Below are positions 12,163 through 24,232 of a stretch of 64,000 nt of DNA, in pieces. This DNA is from Microvelia longipes (taxonomy: Eukaryota > Arthropoda > Insecta > Hemiptera > Veliidae): the NCBI GenBank assembly GCA_018340805.1, contig JACMZG010000008.1, positions 81,692,096-81,756,095 of the forward strand, in the 5' to 3' direction. Position 1 is the stretch's first letter, and each line of letters starts with the position of its first letter. Made by a program: the position numbers and the translations under genes. The notes under the pieces are model-generated. The model was not told where the DNA came from. It made no database searches and saw only the letters and a list, made by a program, of their open reading frames with translations.

Positions 12163-12886
12163 TTTCTGATGAAAACCTAATCATACGGTCGAAAGCTTAA
12201 AAGTTGTTTTCATTTATCAAGACCAAAACCGCATAACTCTTTACCGTTCTTTAAAGTAATGTTAAATAACACAAGCTTTTAACTCAAATCTTCTAACAAA
12301 TAAAAACCTTAAATATCCGTGACCCAGGTTAACTTTAAAATAAGTACCAAAGATCAAACATTAAGATTTTGGATGTTCCCTTAAAAGAATCATAATTGTC
12401 CTTAAAACAATAACAATTAAGATAACATCGATATAACCTAATAAGTTGAAATTTGCAAACAATAGTCGCCAATTTTAACCTAATGTCAAAAATCCTATAA
12501 CAATGAATAGCTTTTAAACGAAATGGGATGAACATAACTAATTTGGCAAACTATCGATAAATAAAGGAATGAAATTCTTTGACAGCAATTATTGCCAACT
12601 TATTAAGCGTCACGACATAGTTAATTAACTTTGAAAACTGGAAATATCGTCTTTAAGCATAACTTATGTGTAATCCTTGCTGAAGAGAAAGACGGGAAAA
12701 GTAATATTTTAACAAACTCAACGGTTGACATATAAGAGTATAACGCAAGCTTTCGATAATATCTACTGTTCTTTTTTTAAAAAAAAAGAAAATATTTGAG
12801 TTTCAAGAAAACTATTAATAATCCATACTTGTATTTATTGTCTAAGATTAGCAAAAGTTTTAAAGGGTAAGTTATACCCCAACATA
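12163..12886. other. No gene seen
   Basis: AT-rich flank between two mobile elements. The 66-codon minus-strand frame at 12335 has no family feature. Confidence 0.6.
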
Positions 12887-15031
12887 CAGGGTGTACAAAA
12901 TAAAACTCCCTTCCCGAAAGGAGGTGGTACTACAGCTAATTTCCAACAAAAAACTTCATATTAACTATAGTCCGATTTTCAACCGTTCTCCCACAAGGTC
13001 AAATTTTATGATTTTAAAAAACGCGTTGACTTAACTTCATAAAATGACCAATTGTGGCTAAACTATAACTGCTAGCTTCAAAATATTGGTTTCGTTGGAA
13101 AGCTGAGAAAATTTGCTATAAGACCACTCACCTTGTATTTTCAAAAACAATTTAACATAACAGCCAAAAATTTGCATGAAATCAAAAATTAGTAAAATTT
13201 TATGATTTTTCAAAAATTTTGAAGTTACTTTGATGAGAAACTAGCAAACTTGAGAACCTCTTGGTTTCAGGAAAACTACCTTGTTTACTCCTCTTTAAGT
13301 CAATACCCATATCATTATACGTTGATACGGTGATTTTTTCAGAAAAAGCAAAAATAGGCTCAAAAAACACGCTAAAAATGACTCTTACAGAAGTGATTTG
13401 TTTAATAGTCCAAGAGCCAGACGCAAAAAACGTGACCGTCTAGCCCCAAAGGTTTAACCCACTAGATCGACTTATTCTGGCTCCCTGATAATGAATCAGG
13501 TGGTCTGCCGTTTCAGATAAGGGAATTTTAGCCCCCGGGGCCTCTTTAAAATCCGAAAAATGACCCCAAATTCTTTTTTCGCCCAATAACGGTGTTCCTA
13601 TTGATTTTATCTAAAAAGTTAAAGGGTTGTCTTTTAAAGTTTATTAAATTTGTGATAAATCCATTTTTTAACCATCAAAATCGGTTCAGTAAACCGGAGA
13701 TACAAATGTTGAAAGATCACCGAAAAAAACATGTAAAAAGCATACATTTTTGTCCAAAAACCTTAAAATGTCATGTTTTTCCATATTAACATGTTTAAGA
13801 ATTCAGCAGACTTAAAAATCATGCATTAGAATAATGCAATGAAATAATGTAAATAATTACCTCAAACTGCAGGTAATTAGAGTTGTTCTAGAGAAAGAAG
13901 TCAGCACAGCTCTAATATGTGATGACTTACTGACCGACATATAATGCTGAATGATAGGTTAAAACTTGAATTTTAGAAAAATACACTTTTTTCAGCATTA
14001 TATGTCGGTCATTAAGTCATCACATATTAGAGCTGCTGACTTCTTTCTCTAGAACAACTCTAATTACCTGCAGTTTAACAGAATATGCATGATTTTTAAG
14101 TCTGCTGAATTCTTAAACATGTTAATACGGAAAAACATGACATTTTAAGGTATTTGTGCGTTTTTGGACAAAAATGTATGCTTTTTAGATGTCTTTTTCG
14201 TGATCTTTCAACATTTGTATCTCCGGTTTTACTGAACCGATTTTTGATGGTTAAAAAATGGATTTATCACAAATTTAATAAACTTTAAAAGACAACCCTT
14301 TAACTTTTAGATAAAATTAATAGGAACACCGTTATTGGGCGAAAAAAGAATTTGGGGTCATTTTCGGATTTTAAAGAGGCCCCGGGCTAAATTCCCTTAT
14401 CTGAAACGGCAGACCACCTGATTCATTATCAGGGAGCCAGAATAAGTCAATCTAGTGGGTTAAACCTTTGGGGCTAGACGGTCACGTTTTTTGCGTCTGG
14501 CTCTTGGACTATTAAACAGAAATCACTTCTGTAAGAGTCATTTTTAGCGTGTTTTTTGAGCCTATTTTTGCTTTTTCTGAAAAAATCACCGTATCAACGT
14601 ATAATGATATGGGTATTGACTTAAAGAGGAGTAAACAAGGTAGTTTTCCTGAAACCAAGAGGTTCTCAAGTTTGCTAGTTTCTCATCAAAGTAACTTCAA
14701 AATTTTTGAAAAATCATAAAATTTTACTAATTTTTGATTTCATGCAAATTTTTGGCTGTTATGTTAAATTGTTTTTGAAAATACAAGTGAGTGGTCTTAT
14801 AGCAAATTTTCTCAGCTTTCCAACGAAACCAATATTTTGAAGCTAGCAGTTATAGTTTAGCCACAATTGGTCATTTTATGAAGTTAAGTCAACGCGTTTT
14901 TTAAAATCATAAAATTTGACCTTGTGGGAGAACGGTTGAAAATCGGACTATAGTTAATATGAAGTTTTTTGTTGGAAATTAGCTGTAGTACCACCTCCTT
15001 TCGGGAAGGGAGTTTTATTTTGTACACCCTG
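12887..15031. mobile_element. Giant 2.1-kb foldback element (near-perfect palindrome)
   Basis: The left arm (12887-13950) starts CAGGGTGTACAAAATAAAAC and the right arm (13992-15031) is its inverted copy ending GTTTTATTTTGTACACCCTG. The loop is 41 bp. TA dinucleotides at 12885-12886 and 15032-15033 fit a TA target duplication. Arms differ by only scattered substitutions and small indels, implying recent formation or gene conversion. Inside each arm is TAGTCCAAGAGCCAGACGC, the end motif of a separate 0.7-kb element family. ORFs at 13261 and 13592 lie in the arm and look non-coding. Confidence 0.9.
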
Positions 15032-15484
15032 TATATGTGACTAAAAAATATATGTTTTAGTATAAAATTGCAGATTATGCAACTAGAAAGTAAATTGACA
15101 TTTTAGTGCGAAAAAATGGCCTATAACGTATTTTCATAATTTATAAGCTTATCATTTATCCTTTGAAAGAAAAAAATCTTTCTTTACGGCATAAAATATG
15201 GATTTAGTAAAGATCTGAAATAACATATCAGGATCGTTCAGTTTAGTTGTCTTAGCGTATTGAGTTAAATAATAAATACTGTTCAGCCGTATAAAAAATG
15301 GCTGAACAGCCGAACGGCTCAAAATCGTAACCGATGAATAATAGGCATTATCAGCATAAGTTACGATTTCATCATTATACATATGCAACTTTATGTAAAC
15401 AAATCACGTTTATCGAGTAATATCATGGTAGTAGAGCATAAAGTATGCTTTTATTGTCATTCGCCATCTTTAGCAACCTATAGG

Positions 15485-16080
15485 TCTAAGAGCCAACAGC
15501 AAATTTCGAGACCGTCTAGCCCCAAAAGTCTGCCAGCACGAAAATAGGAGATTTATACGTCGGCAACCAAAATGAAATCCTTTACTTTAAGGGCCCAAAA
15601 ATGACTGAAAAGCCCCGCCTGGAATTCGTCCCAAACAATTTTTCACAACGTACAAGTTCTATTTTAGTGGGTCTGTCTGCTCAAATAAAGGAATTCCATG
15701 GCGACAGAGCAAATTGTATTAATTGACAGATAGTATTTCAAATAGATTGAAGAGTTGATTTAAATATAATCCACAATAAAGCTTTTTAGTCATTTAGGGG
15801 CCCAAAAATTAGGGTATTAGAGGTTGGACTGCCAGTGGGAAATTCTCATTTCCAAGTAGGAAGACCGACGCATTTGCAATAAGTTGTGTGAAGAGTTGTT
15901 GGGACCACTTTTAAGTTAAAGCTTTTTAGTTTTGGTCTTTTAAGTTGGGGTCCTTAAAATAAGGAATTTAATCTTAGTTTGCAAAAGTGAAATCCCCAAT
16001 TGCTTAGCAATCTTAATTAAAACATAATAAAAATTTTAAGAACGGGACAGAAAGGACGACTAGTTAAGTACAAAGGACTG
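15485..16080. repeat. Diverged single-arm relatives of the giant foldback interior
   Basis: CTAAGAGCCAACAGC, GACCGTCTAGCCCCAAA and later GGGGCCCAAAAAT words parallel the order seen at 13420-13560 inside the palindrome (GAGCCAGACGC, GACCGTCTAGCCCCAAA, GGGGCCTC). This appears to be an old, non-palindromic copy. Confidence 0.45.
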
Positions 16081-16209
16081 TCTAGCCGCTCCAGCCCAGA
16101 TAAAATAAGACTTATGCCTCCAAGGCAGTAGAACGGAACGTTTTCATTTATTAAAGAAAACATTTTTTTGGCTCTTCGTCGCATGTAAATATACATTATT
16201 ATACTTACA

Positions 16210-16366
16210 TAACAAAGCTGGCTTTCAACCGTTAACAGTCATGATCAGTGCCAATGAATGTGAGGCTAGTATAATCAACCAGTTTGTTTAAGGGTGATCC
16301 CTTAAACAAACTGGTTGACTACTAGCCGTCGATGACCGTTAACGGTTGAAAGTCGGTTCTGTTTAA
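16210..16366. repeat. Palindromic element with hammerhead-like motifs in both arms
   Basis: The core hairpin ACCAGTTTGTTTAAGGG-TGAT-CCCTTAAACAAACTGGT is flanked by inverted CTGGCTTTCAACCGTTAAC and GTTAACGGTTGAAAGTCGG. Each arm contains (C)TGAT-A...GTTAACGGTTGAAAG, resembling the hammerhead core seen elsewhere here. Confidence 0.75.
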
Positions 16367-16369
16367 ATG

Positions 16370-16865
16370 TAAATATAAAAATGCGTCAAGAGACGAAATT
16401 TTATTTTCTTTTTTCATTCATTATTGCGGCACAATTCACCACATAAAAAACAAAAATTTTAAAAAGACTTACGTAATAGAAGAAAATGTTTAAACAATAT
16501 GACATACCTGAAACAGAAATGAAAATAATTATTAGTACAAGAAATTCATAAAACAGATTGTTATACAGAAAAAGCTGCCGCAACGATGCGCCATCGATAA
16601 GTGTTCAGAAACACTTATCGGTTGCATAGTGTAGTACCGTTTACTTCAACTACAGACAAACCATAACAATAGGCAGCATAACAAGCTAACCTGCATGGAG
16701 AAGATTTCGGGGTTGTCGCTGTAACTTTGAGGATTAATAAAATCAGACATTAGTCATAAACAAACTGTTCTGTACTTTCATATGATTGACTTTTGTACCA
16801 AGTTTCATTCCGATTCGACAAAGCGTTCGAAACTTATCGTAAAAACATAAAACCCCTAGCTACAA
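16370..16865. other. No gene seen; short hairpin near 16600
   Basis: GATAAGTGTTCAGAAACACTTATC (16595-16619) is a small hairpin. The 60-codon minus-strand frame is hydrophobic AT-rich translation. Confidence 0.5.
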
Positions 16866-17009
<144 letters not shown>

Positions 17010-17224
17010 ACGTATATAAATCCTCATATATACCTCCTTCCTACACAAACCCATTATCATTAGCTAATTGATATTTTTAAAAATTTGCCAACAAGGTTCT
17101 TTCACACTTTGGCAGTACTAGAGTGAGTTGGGAGTTGGCCATCATTTTTTACGCTTAAACTCGTAAGGCCATATTAGCGTTTTCCTCTTACTCTAATTTT
17201 ACTCAACTAATCCACCCCAGAGTT

Positions 17225-17620
17225 TGTACACGTCCAACCATCTAGGAAGCACACCCTCCATACATGGCGGCATATATGACTAGTTCACAGTGTGTCTAGT
17301 TCATTTAGCCTAACCGGACTTAATCCAAGCTCAGCGCTCTGGGTAGTGCCTGCGACTAGTTCACAATGAGCCTAGTTCATCAAGACCAGCTAAACTCTAG
17401 CTAGGCTCACCGCTCTGGCTAGCGCCGACCACTAGTTCACGGTGTGCTTAGTCCATCTAGTCTTACTAGCTACCCTGATCACATTATTCTCACCATTCAA
17501 CCAGTCTCATCAGCTCCTTTAACATCACCAGAGCTAGGCTCACCGCTCTGGCTAGTCCACCACCACCCAACATAGAACTCTAGCAACCCCGACGTCAGTG
17601 TGCACAAACTCCGCAGTACT
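17225..17620. repeat. Degenerate tandem units with GCTCTGGCTAG / ACTAGTTCAC
   Basis: Three to four units of about 90-110 bp, each with CTAGGCTCACCGCTCTGGCT followed by AGYGCC...ACTAGTTCAC...CTAGTTCATC. The block is GC-richer than its surroundings and abuts the tRNA-like retroposon on its 3' side, so both may be one element. Confidence 0.6.
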
Positions 17621-17689
17621 ACTAGGAGACGTCTTCAAGAACCACCGAGAACTTCGTCCATAATCACATACTTTATTCATTAAAGAAAG

Positions 17690-18078
17690 TGTTTATGTGT
17701 TACCAGCTTCACTTTCCCTGGCTAAGTTTTCCGACGTACGAAGCTCAGCCCGACCTTCATCTTCATCCGCGTCATCTCCATCCGACCTGCCTCTCCATCA
17801 GCCAGCAGAACCTTGACTTATCGTAAGCTGGAGCCATCGGAAACGTGGGTCCAGTCTTGTCTCGGACGAAACAGGGATCGACCCCGCATTGGCGTATGAG
17901 CGAGCATACAAGTAAATCACTTAAAACCCTGGCTGGGTTGGCAGACCTTGAATTTAGACATCCCGAATGAACGGTACAAGGGATAACCACACATTAAGGT
18001 CCTCCCCTTGTTGGATTTGAACACTTCGACCTCCAGGCCGAAAGACGAGCGCTCTAATTCTGAGCTACCGGACTCGGT
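17690..18078 (-). mobile_element. tRNA-related composite retroposon (SINE-like)
   Basis: Read on the minus strand it starts with a tRNA-like head: TAGCTCAGAATTAGAGC (A box-like), anticodon-arm-like CTCGTCTTTCGGCCTGGAG and GTTCAAATCC (B box-like). About 100 bp further, CGGGGTCGATCCC gives a second B-box-like word. The body is GC-richer and ends near GAAAGTGTTTATGTG. The acceptor stem does not pair cleanly, so a working tRNA gene is unlikely. Confidence 0.5.
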
Positions 18079-18079
18079 T

Positions 18080-19262
18080 ACTTAGCGATCATTGATTTTA
18101 TTTAAATTTAAATTTCTCAGAAACAACTTCACATCATTTACCATTGTGCAACTGAATAATAAAAATAATAGTAAAAATCATTCAAACCCTCCGGCTCGTC
18201 ACGTTCAGTTTATTTCCCTCAGTAATAATAAAAAGTCACGTGGCTTCCTTAACAAAATAATAATAAACGTCTTGCAAAATAAAGTATAAAAATATATTGA
18301 ACATAATTCCCTACGTGACGTTTCAAATCCTCTTGAATTTTTATTTTACAAAACAAAATTATACATTTTATTTTTAGCCGTAACTTAGACATCAACATAT
18401 TCTATCGCATATTATTACAAGAAAAGTATTATACTAAATAATATTTTTGCAAAAAATATACATAAAAAAATAAATATTGCAAGGTAGAAAAAACAAGACA
18501 AAATTGGCTTTCTAAACACACCATTAATTTAAACACATTTAGCAAATAGTTTTTAGACTTTTAATTTTATTTATTATCTTAGCATGAGTAACCCATTTTA
18601 ATGGATATTTTAATACTTTATTACAATTTCTCTCTCCAATATTAGATTTAGTTTTTTCAAGCCACAGCGAATTTTTATTTCGACCTTTCTGACATTACAA
18701 ACCAATCACGTGTCGGCTATTACATATATTTTAGCATATTTTTACAAGACATACAGTTAAATAATACTACAGTTAAATATGGTAGAAGGATATTAGCTGT
18801 TGTACAGTAAATCATTAATTTCTTACTATATAAGACGTTTCTATAATAATTCCTAGACTTAAATCGTTTTTCAATAACGTTATAACTTGAATATTTCTTC
18901 GCGAAAGTAAGATATGTTTCATACATGTATCTCATTTTTAAAAGCATCTAATATAAAAATGTAAATTTCTTTTTTTCTAATTTTGCGATATTATCGTAAG
19001 GAAATCGTTTAGCACTACATTACCAGCACTACATTGATAACCAACGACATAAATAAGAGTTTATTTAATTTTTTTTTTAATAAGGACAATATTACTTTGT
19101 GATGTTACTCAACTTGATTTTTGATAAATAATAATATTCATTTATGTTGTTACTTAACTTGATTTTAGCAAATTTTCAAAGAAAAATGAGCTTATGACAT
19201 TGGGGTAATATAGGGTGGGGAGGTAGATTTTTTAGAGAGGGGGCCTCCTTGATCATATATAT
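18080..19262. other. No gene seen
   Basis: Very AT-rich. The word GTTACTNAACTTGATTTT is repeated near 19103 and 19150, and again near 20510 on the far side of the mariner. Confidence 0.6.
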
Positions 19263-19263
19263 A

Positions 19264-20201
19264 CGAGGTCTGTCCCATAAATACGTATAAAATAATTATT
19301 TAGATCTAAGCAGGAATTGGAGAGACGAGGCAGTGAGCTTCCCCCTCCACTAACAACCCAAGCAAGCCTGAGCTAGGTGGACAGCACCTGATGAGTCATC
19401 AGTCAGTATCTACAGTCAGTTGGTCCGACCCCTTTCTTAATAACTCGTCGGCATGGAAATCTCTCTTCTCTTACTGATCAGCAGAGTATCAATATCAAAT
19501 TTCTTGCTAAACTCTGCAAGAACGGTCGAGAAATTCATGAAGCATTAGTGATAGTGTACGGAGAAGATTCCTTGAAGGAACCAAAGGTCCACAAGTAGTT
19601 AAAGCGGTTTAGAGAAGGACGAGAAGACTTCAAGGATGACCTTCGCCCCGGACGCCCCACCACTTCGTCTTCTGACGAGAATGTGGATCATGTTCGATCA
19701 ATTGTCTTCAAAAATTGTCGATCGACAGTTAGAATGGCGTATGAACTAAATTTGTGTAAAATAAAAGTTACCTACAAGCACGGGTTGCTTGAGTCCGCCC
19801 GAATTGGCTCGCGAAAAACTTTGGATCATTCATCACGACAACGCTCCATCGCGTTTGGTTGTACGCGAATTTTTGGCGCGCAACTCAATCACAGTCACTG
19901 ACCAACCACCATATTCACCCGATTTGGCACCGTGTGACTTTTTTTGTTTCCTAAATGTAAAATGTTGCTTCGGAGGTGCCATTTGGGGGACGTGGATGAC
20001 ATAAAAGGAGCGACGACGAGGCAGCTGAAGGGCCTCAAAGTAGAGAACTTGGATGGATGTTTTCAACAATGGAAACGGCGTTAGACCAAGTGCGTTTTAT
20101 CAAGGGGGAATACTTCGAGGGGGACAAAATGTTATTTGATGATTAATTGTAAAATAAAATGTTTATGATTTTTTTTATACGTATTTATGGGACAGACCTC
20201 G
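19264..20201 (+). mobile_element. Decayed mariner-family transposon
   Basis: Terminal inverted repeats CGAGGTCTGTCCCATAAATA / TATTTATGGGACAGACCTCG lie next to TA on both sides (19262-19263, 20202-20203). The 938-bp length is short for a mariner (about 1.3 kb), indicating an internal deletion. Between the ends are transposase fragments in shifted frames. The element is expected to be immobile. Confidence 0.95.
19490..20084 (+). pseudogene. Broken mariner transposase
   Basis: The N-terminal part reads ISNFLLNS/KFLAKLCKNGREIHEAL, VIVYGEDSLKEPKVHK, stop, then LKRFREGREDFKDDLRPGRP, the helix-turn-helix and linker region of mariner transposases. After a jump and frame change comes HHDNAPSRLVVREFLARN and PPYSPDLAPCDFFCF, containing the second catalytic Asp (HHDNAP) and the YSPDLAPCD motif of the DD34D family. 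In-frame stops and loss of the segment bearing the first catalytic Asp mean no active enzyme. Two overlapping plus-strand frames here are pieces of this one gene. Confidence 0.9.
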
Positions 20202-20203
20202 TA

Positions 20204-20720
20204 TATATATAAACATAGACGTTCCTATGGGACAAGATAACTTTATTGAACGGTTTATCACATTAAAATAAAAACTTTATTTTTAAAAATTAAAACCTTT
20301 ATTTTAATGATTTTGATTTTTTTTATTAAAAAATCAACCTTGTTTATGTCCCAAACCCTATTGTTTATGAAATATGTTTGACGTCATAAACCCACAAAAA
20401 TGGCCCCAGAAACATTTTAAAAAATCACAAATCTTCATATAGTGTTTAGAGAGCGGAGCGGCACAGAGGCTGAAGGCCCCTTATTTGATAAACAATAATA
20501 TTCATATACGCTGTTACTTAACTTAATTTTTGACAAACAGTTACATTCATTTATGTTATTACTTATTGAAACGACGGTGTACTTATTTATTACGTAATTT
20601 TCCGAATTTCAACTATATAGATATGCTATCTAAAATCGGAAAAGCGGAATTTTAGAAAATTCTAGTTTACTCTTAGATTGCAAATAAAAATTATTATCAG
20701 TGACGCTTCAAAAGCGTTTA
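20204..20720. other. No gene seen; repeat words shared with the mariner's left flank
   Basis: GATAAACAATAATATTCAT and GTTACTTAACTTAATTTTTG match 19.10-19.17 kb, so the mariner sits inside an older tandemly arranged repeat. Confidence 0.5.
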
Positions 20721-20724
20721 AATA

Positions 20725-20935
20725 CCTGTCAGGCCCTTTGCCAGGGACGAGCCAGAAGGGCTTCGCCCCATCCCCCCTGAAAAAAGTTTTGACCCCTCTG
20801 ACGAAGTACTTTTCAGTGTGTGTCAATGTGTCCCATGTGTCTTTGTCTTTGTCAATGTGTCTTTTCGAAGTCCCAAATGTGTGTGAATCATCGCCCCTTC
20901 TAGAACTGGTTTCGCACCCTTAACAAGTTTTGGAA
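20725..20935. repeat. GC-richer remnant with AGGGCTTCGCCC hairpin
   Basis: It contains CAGGCCCTTTGCCAGGGACG, AGAAGGGCTTCGCCCCATCC and repeated TCAATGTGTC words. It resembles decayed TIR-element ends but no inverted partner is clear. The 81-codon frame is low complexity. Confidence 0.35.
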
Positions 20936-20939
20936 GGCT

Positions 20940-21770
20940 AAGGACCTGATACCAGTACGAATTGATAAGACAAATCGAATTGACAGACAAGTAGAAGCTT
21001 TAAGAGTGTGATATAAATTTTAAATAACAAGGGTCTTGGCTCGACCCTAAAAAATTATAAACTAATGAATACAACTATAAAAGAATCAAAGGAAAAAAAC
21101 ACTAATTGCACAAGTTACAAAACCAACACATGTAACAGCTACATCACGGAATTCAAATAAACTATCCCGGAAAAACTCAAATAACGACCTGGGTGGCAAA
21201 TCAAATTAAACATGTTCGACGGGAGAAGTAAAAAATCGAGGATTAAATGAGTTATTAGCGAGTTTAAATTTATCCAATAAGATGAAATAAAATACCGTAA
21301 ATTTTAATTTTTTTTAAATCAATCCTAAGAACCATCACGGAGTCGTGTGCCTGTTAGCACGCTCCAATACGTGTAATTCCTTCTCACAAACGCCCACTCG
21401 TTCCAAATACTTCGAAAGGGTTAAAGTAATAGCTATAATTCGGTTGTTCTTTTAAATACAGGTAATATCTGGGAGGATTTAATGTTCCGAAATTGCGAAG
21501 GATATAAACCGATATTTTTTACGGGGAAAAAGTAGTTTATAACTAGTTCAGTAAACGTGCGATGGTAATTGCAATTATTTATTATAAAAAGATAATTATT
21601 TGCTAATTTTTTTTAGTAAATCCGGACTTAGCAATTATGTTTTTAATGGGTCAAATAAATCACGAATCGACTTTATTTACACGCACTAATTGTCTAATAA
21701 ACTGCGTAGGTTCCATTGGTTATTATCATGGAGATTTAGGTCTTCCAGCGGAGACCGCATCATTGTGGAT
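20940..21770. other. No gene seen
   Basis: AT-rich with no recognisable element up to the minisatellite. Confidence 0.6.
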
Positions 21771-22022
21771 TTACATTGACGCGGTACTACGTCAAAAATG
21801 TCAGTTCATCATCTACATTGACGCGGTACCACGTCAAAAATGTCATCATTCACGTGTCATCAGTTCATCATCTACATTGAAGCGGTCACGGTTCATCATC
21901 TACATTGAAGCGGTACCACGTCAAAAATGTCAGTTAATCATCTACATTGACGCGGTACCGCGTTAAAAATGTCAGTTCATCATCTACATTGAAGCGGTAC
22001 CACGTCAAAAATGTCAGTTCAA
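21771..22022. repeat. Minisatellite, about 42-bp unit
   Basis: Five to six copies of a unit with CATCTACATTGACGCGGTAC and CACGTCAAAAATGTCAGTT. The third copy is truncated or rearranged. The 109-codon plus-strand frame is an in-frame reading of this repeat (IYIDAVPRQKC), because the unit is divisible by three, and need not be a gene. Confidence 0.9.
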
Positions 22023-22070
22023 CAAGTACAGTAGGTGATGCATCCGACGTTTCAACTCCTCTCTCGAAGG

Positions 22071-22306
22071 CATCTACAGGGATGTAGGACATCCACATCA
22101 TGGATGGGTTCGCAATGCTCTACTTTACTGAATCCAGTTTCGTAGAACCTCATATACATATCCATGATGTCCTACATCCCTGTAGAAGACACCTGCAGGG
22201 ATGTAGGACATAGACATCATGAATGGGTTCACACTGCTCTACTCTACTGAATCCAGTTTCGTAGAGCATTATGAACACATCCATGATATCCTGCATCTCT
22301 AAAAAT
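22071..22306. repeat. Two direct copies (about 119 bp) with inverted ends
   Basis: Each copy begins CTACAGGGATGTAGGACAT, continues through TGAATCCAGTTTCGTAGA and ends with the inverse ATGATGTCCTACATCCCTGT. So each unit folds into a hairpin and the pair is a tandem duplication. The 81-codon minus-strand frame here is repeat-derived. Confidence 0.85.
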
Positions 22307-22309
22307 GCC

Positions 22310-24230
22310 TCCCACAATGGAAGTGAAACGTCAGATTTATAACCTGTATTGACGAGGTGACCAACACAAAACAGCCAAAAGCATATGACCAACAAAAAAG
22401 TATATGGTTTCGCGGTTAATGACTAGAAAATCTTCTTGTGAAGACAGCGACAACGAGAAAATTAAAGTTCCATTAGTTTATTGTATTTTATTTACCACTG
22501 GGGGAAACACCTTCAGAGACGTATAGTATCGTAACGTTGACCTTTTTTTAATTTTTACCATAGGAGTAGCCCTGCTTTGGCACTTTATTTTCTAAACACG
22601 CACAACTTTTGCATAACATAACTTTTACCGTCTTTTTCTCCTTTGAATTTTCATTTCCATCTCAGTTTTTGATTATTTTTGATGAAGTATTTTTGATTCT
22701 TCTAGTGTAATTTTCTTTTTGTTTACTTCTTTATTTTCGTTCATTGTCATTTAATACACGATATAAAATATTTTGATTAAAGTAAAGTTGACTTTAAAGA
22801 AAGAAAAATGTGTTTCCACAACACTTATAAAAATTATTGATCCAAGTATATGATCTTGATATGGTCTCTGAAGATGTTTTAAAAAATGAAAACAAAACGT
22901 CTGTAACTTCCAATTTCTCGTCAACACGATCGCAATCGAAAAACTGAAAATGTCTGTAAAAACTCTGATGATACTCAGTTTGTAAACAGCTCTGATGATG
23001 ACCTAAAGTCGAATTTCATTTAGAATGCGTGTTTCTGTGCTTAGCAACCCATTTCTTGCTTAAGGTTCCAGTTCATGCATTAGAACCCTAACAGTTACTC
23101 AATTGTCAAGCACTGCTCGTAACTCATTTTGTCTGTATTTTTCAAAAGAAATGCGCATAATTATCTAGTTGGTTATACAACACTATTCCTGTAAAATGCA
23201 GTATGCACTATTATTTGCACTAGTTTAAAGCTTTGTCAGTTATCTTTAAAGGTTTTAGCGCATTTCCTTTAAAAAATACAGACAAAATGAGTTACGAGCA
23301 GTGCTTGACAATTGAGTAACTACTTAGGTTCTAAAGCATGAACCGGACCTCTAGGTTCTAAAGCAAGGTTCGTCATTAGGGACCTCTGAAACGGATTTGT
23401 GTCGTAGTCCGAGGTTCGACTTCCACAATGACGCCTATCCCATAAGCAAATTTTATTCCCAAAGGAAATTCCTAAAAGACAATAATTAAACATTGATTTC
23501 CCCATTACCTTTCTAAGTAGGAAGTTTTATAAAAAAAACGAAAGTTCTACATCCTGACTCGTCTTCATAATATTAATTATAATTACTGAAGTTAACTAAT
23601 GCATTCATATTTGGGATAGCATCATTTCATGTCTAAAACACCCAAATTTTCCTATTATTGACCTTTCCTTCCTGAGCGTGGTTTGATCTCTGCTTTGAAT
23701 ATCAGCCCACCCAGCGTACAAACCATACGTCATTCAAAAATCGTTTCTGAAATCCCCATCAAACAACTAAAAAAATCGTGACCTTTCTATTCAATTATCA
23801 ATCGATTTTATAAAAACCTATACATTTTTGGGAAAACACGGCCGTTAAACAACTACCGAAAACCAAAAAGTATACTATTAAATTAATTTCCGTTTTATAG
23901 ATAACACCAAAAAAATTGGTAAATTATTTGAAAGTATTAATTTATATAGGGAATTCAACTCAAGTTCTTAACATAAATTAAATATAAAAGAAATAGGCAC
24001 GAATTCACACCTAATAAAAATCAAACCATACAAAAATTTCAATTAAAGATTAAAAGAAAACCCAAGAAGAAATTCTTATGAGATTTAAAGAAAAAATACT
24101 ACTAAAATAAAGTAATAATCAATGGTACAGAATGTGATCAGTTTTTCAATCAAAAGTTTTTTTATCCAAAACGACGAGATAACCATTTTAAAAAGGTGCC
24201 TTGATTCTTTTGACATTTAGAAGTTAAATT
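22310..24230. other. No gene seen; hammerhead-like word at 22992 and a repeat pair at 23.07-23.32 kb
   Basis: CTGATGATGACCTAAAGTCG (22992) resembles the hammerhead-like family. A segment with TTACTCAATTGTCAAGCACT recurs inverted near 23300, forming an inverted repeat of about 60 bp arms (23078-23150 and 23275-23340). Confidence 0.5.
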
Positions 24231-24232
24231 AG

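Noticed and set aside
13261..13789. Two ORFs of 60 and 65 codons
   Set aside because: They lie in the left arm of the 2.1-kb palindrome, have no family feature, and the right-arm copies are changed.
17990..18078. Functional tRNA gene
   Set aside because: A- and B-box-like words are present but the acceptor and T stems do not pair well; fits a SINE head better.
19833..20069. 78-codon minus-strand ORF in the mariner
   Set aside because: Shadow of the transposase on the opposite strand.
21637..21966. 109-codon ORF as a repetitive secreted protein
   Set aside because: The frame exists because the minisatellite unit is a multiple of three; no signal peptide, and the third unit is rearranged.
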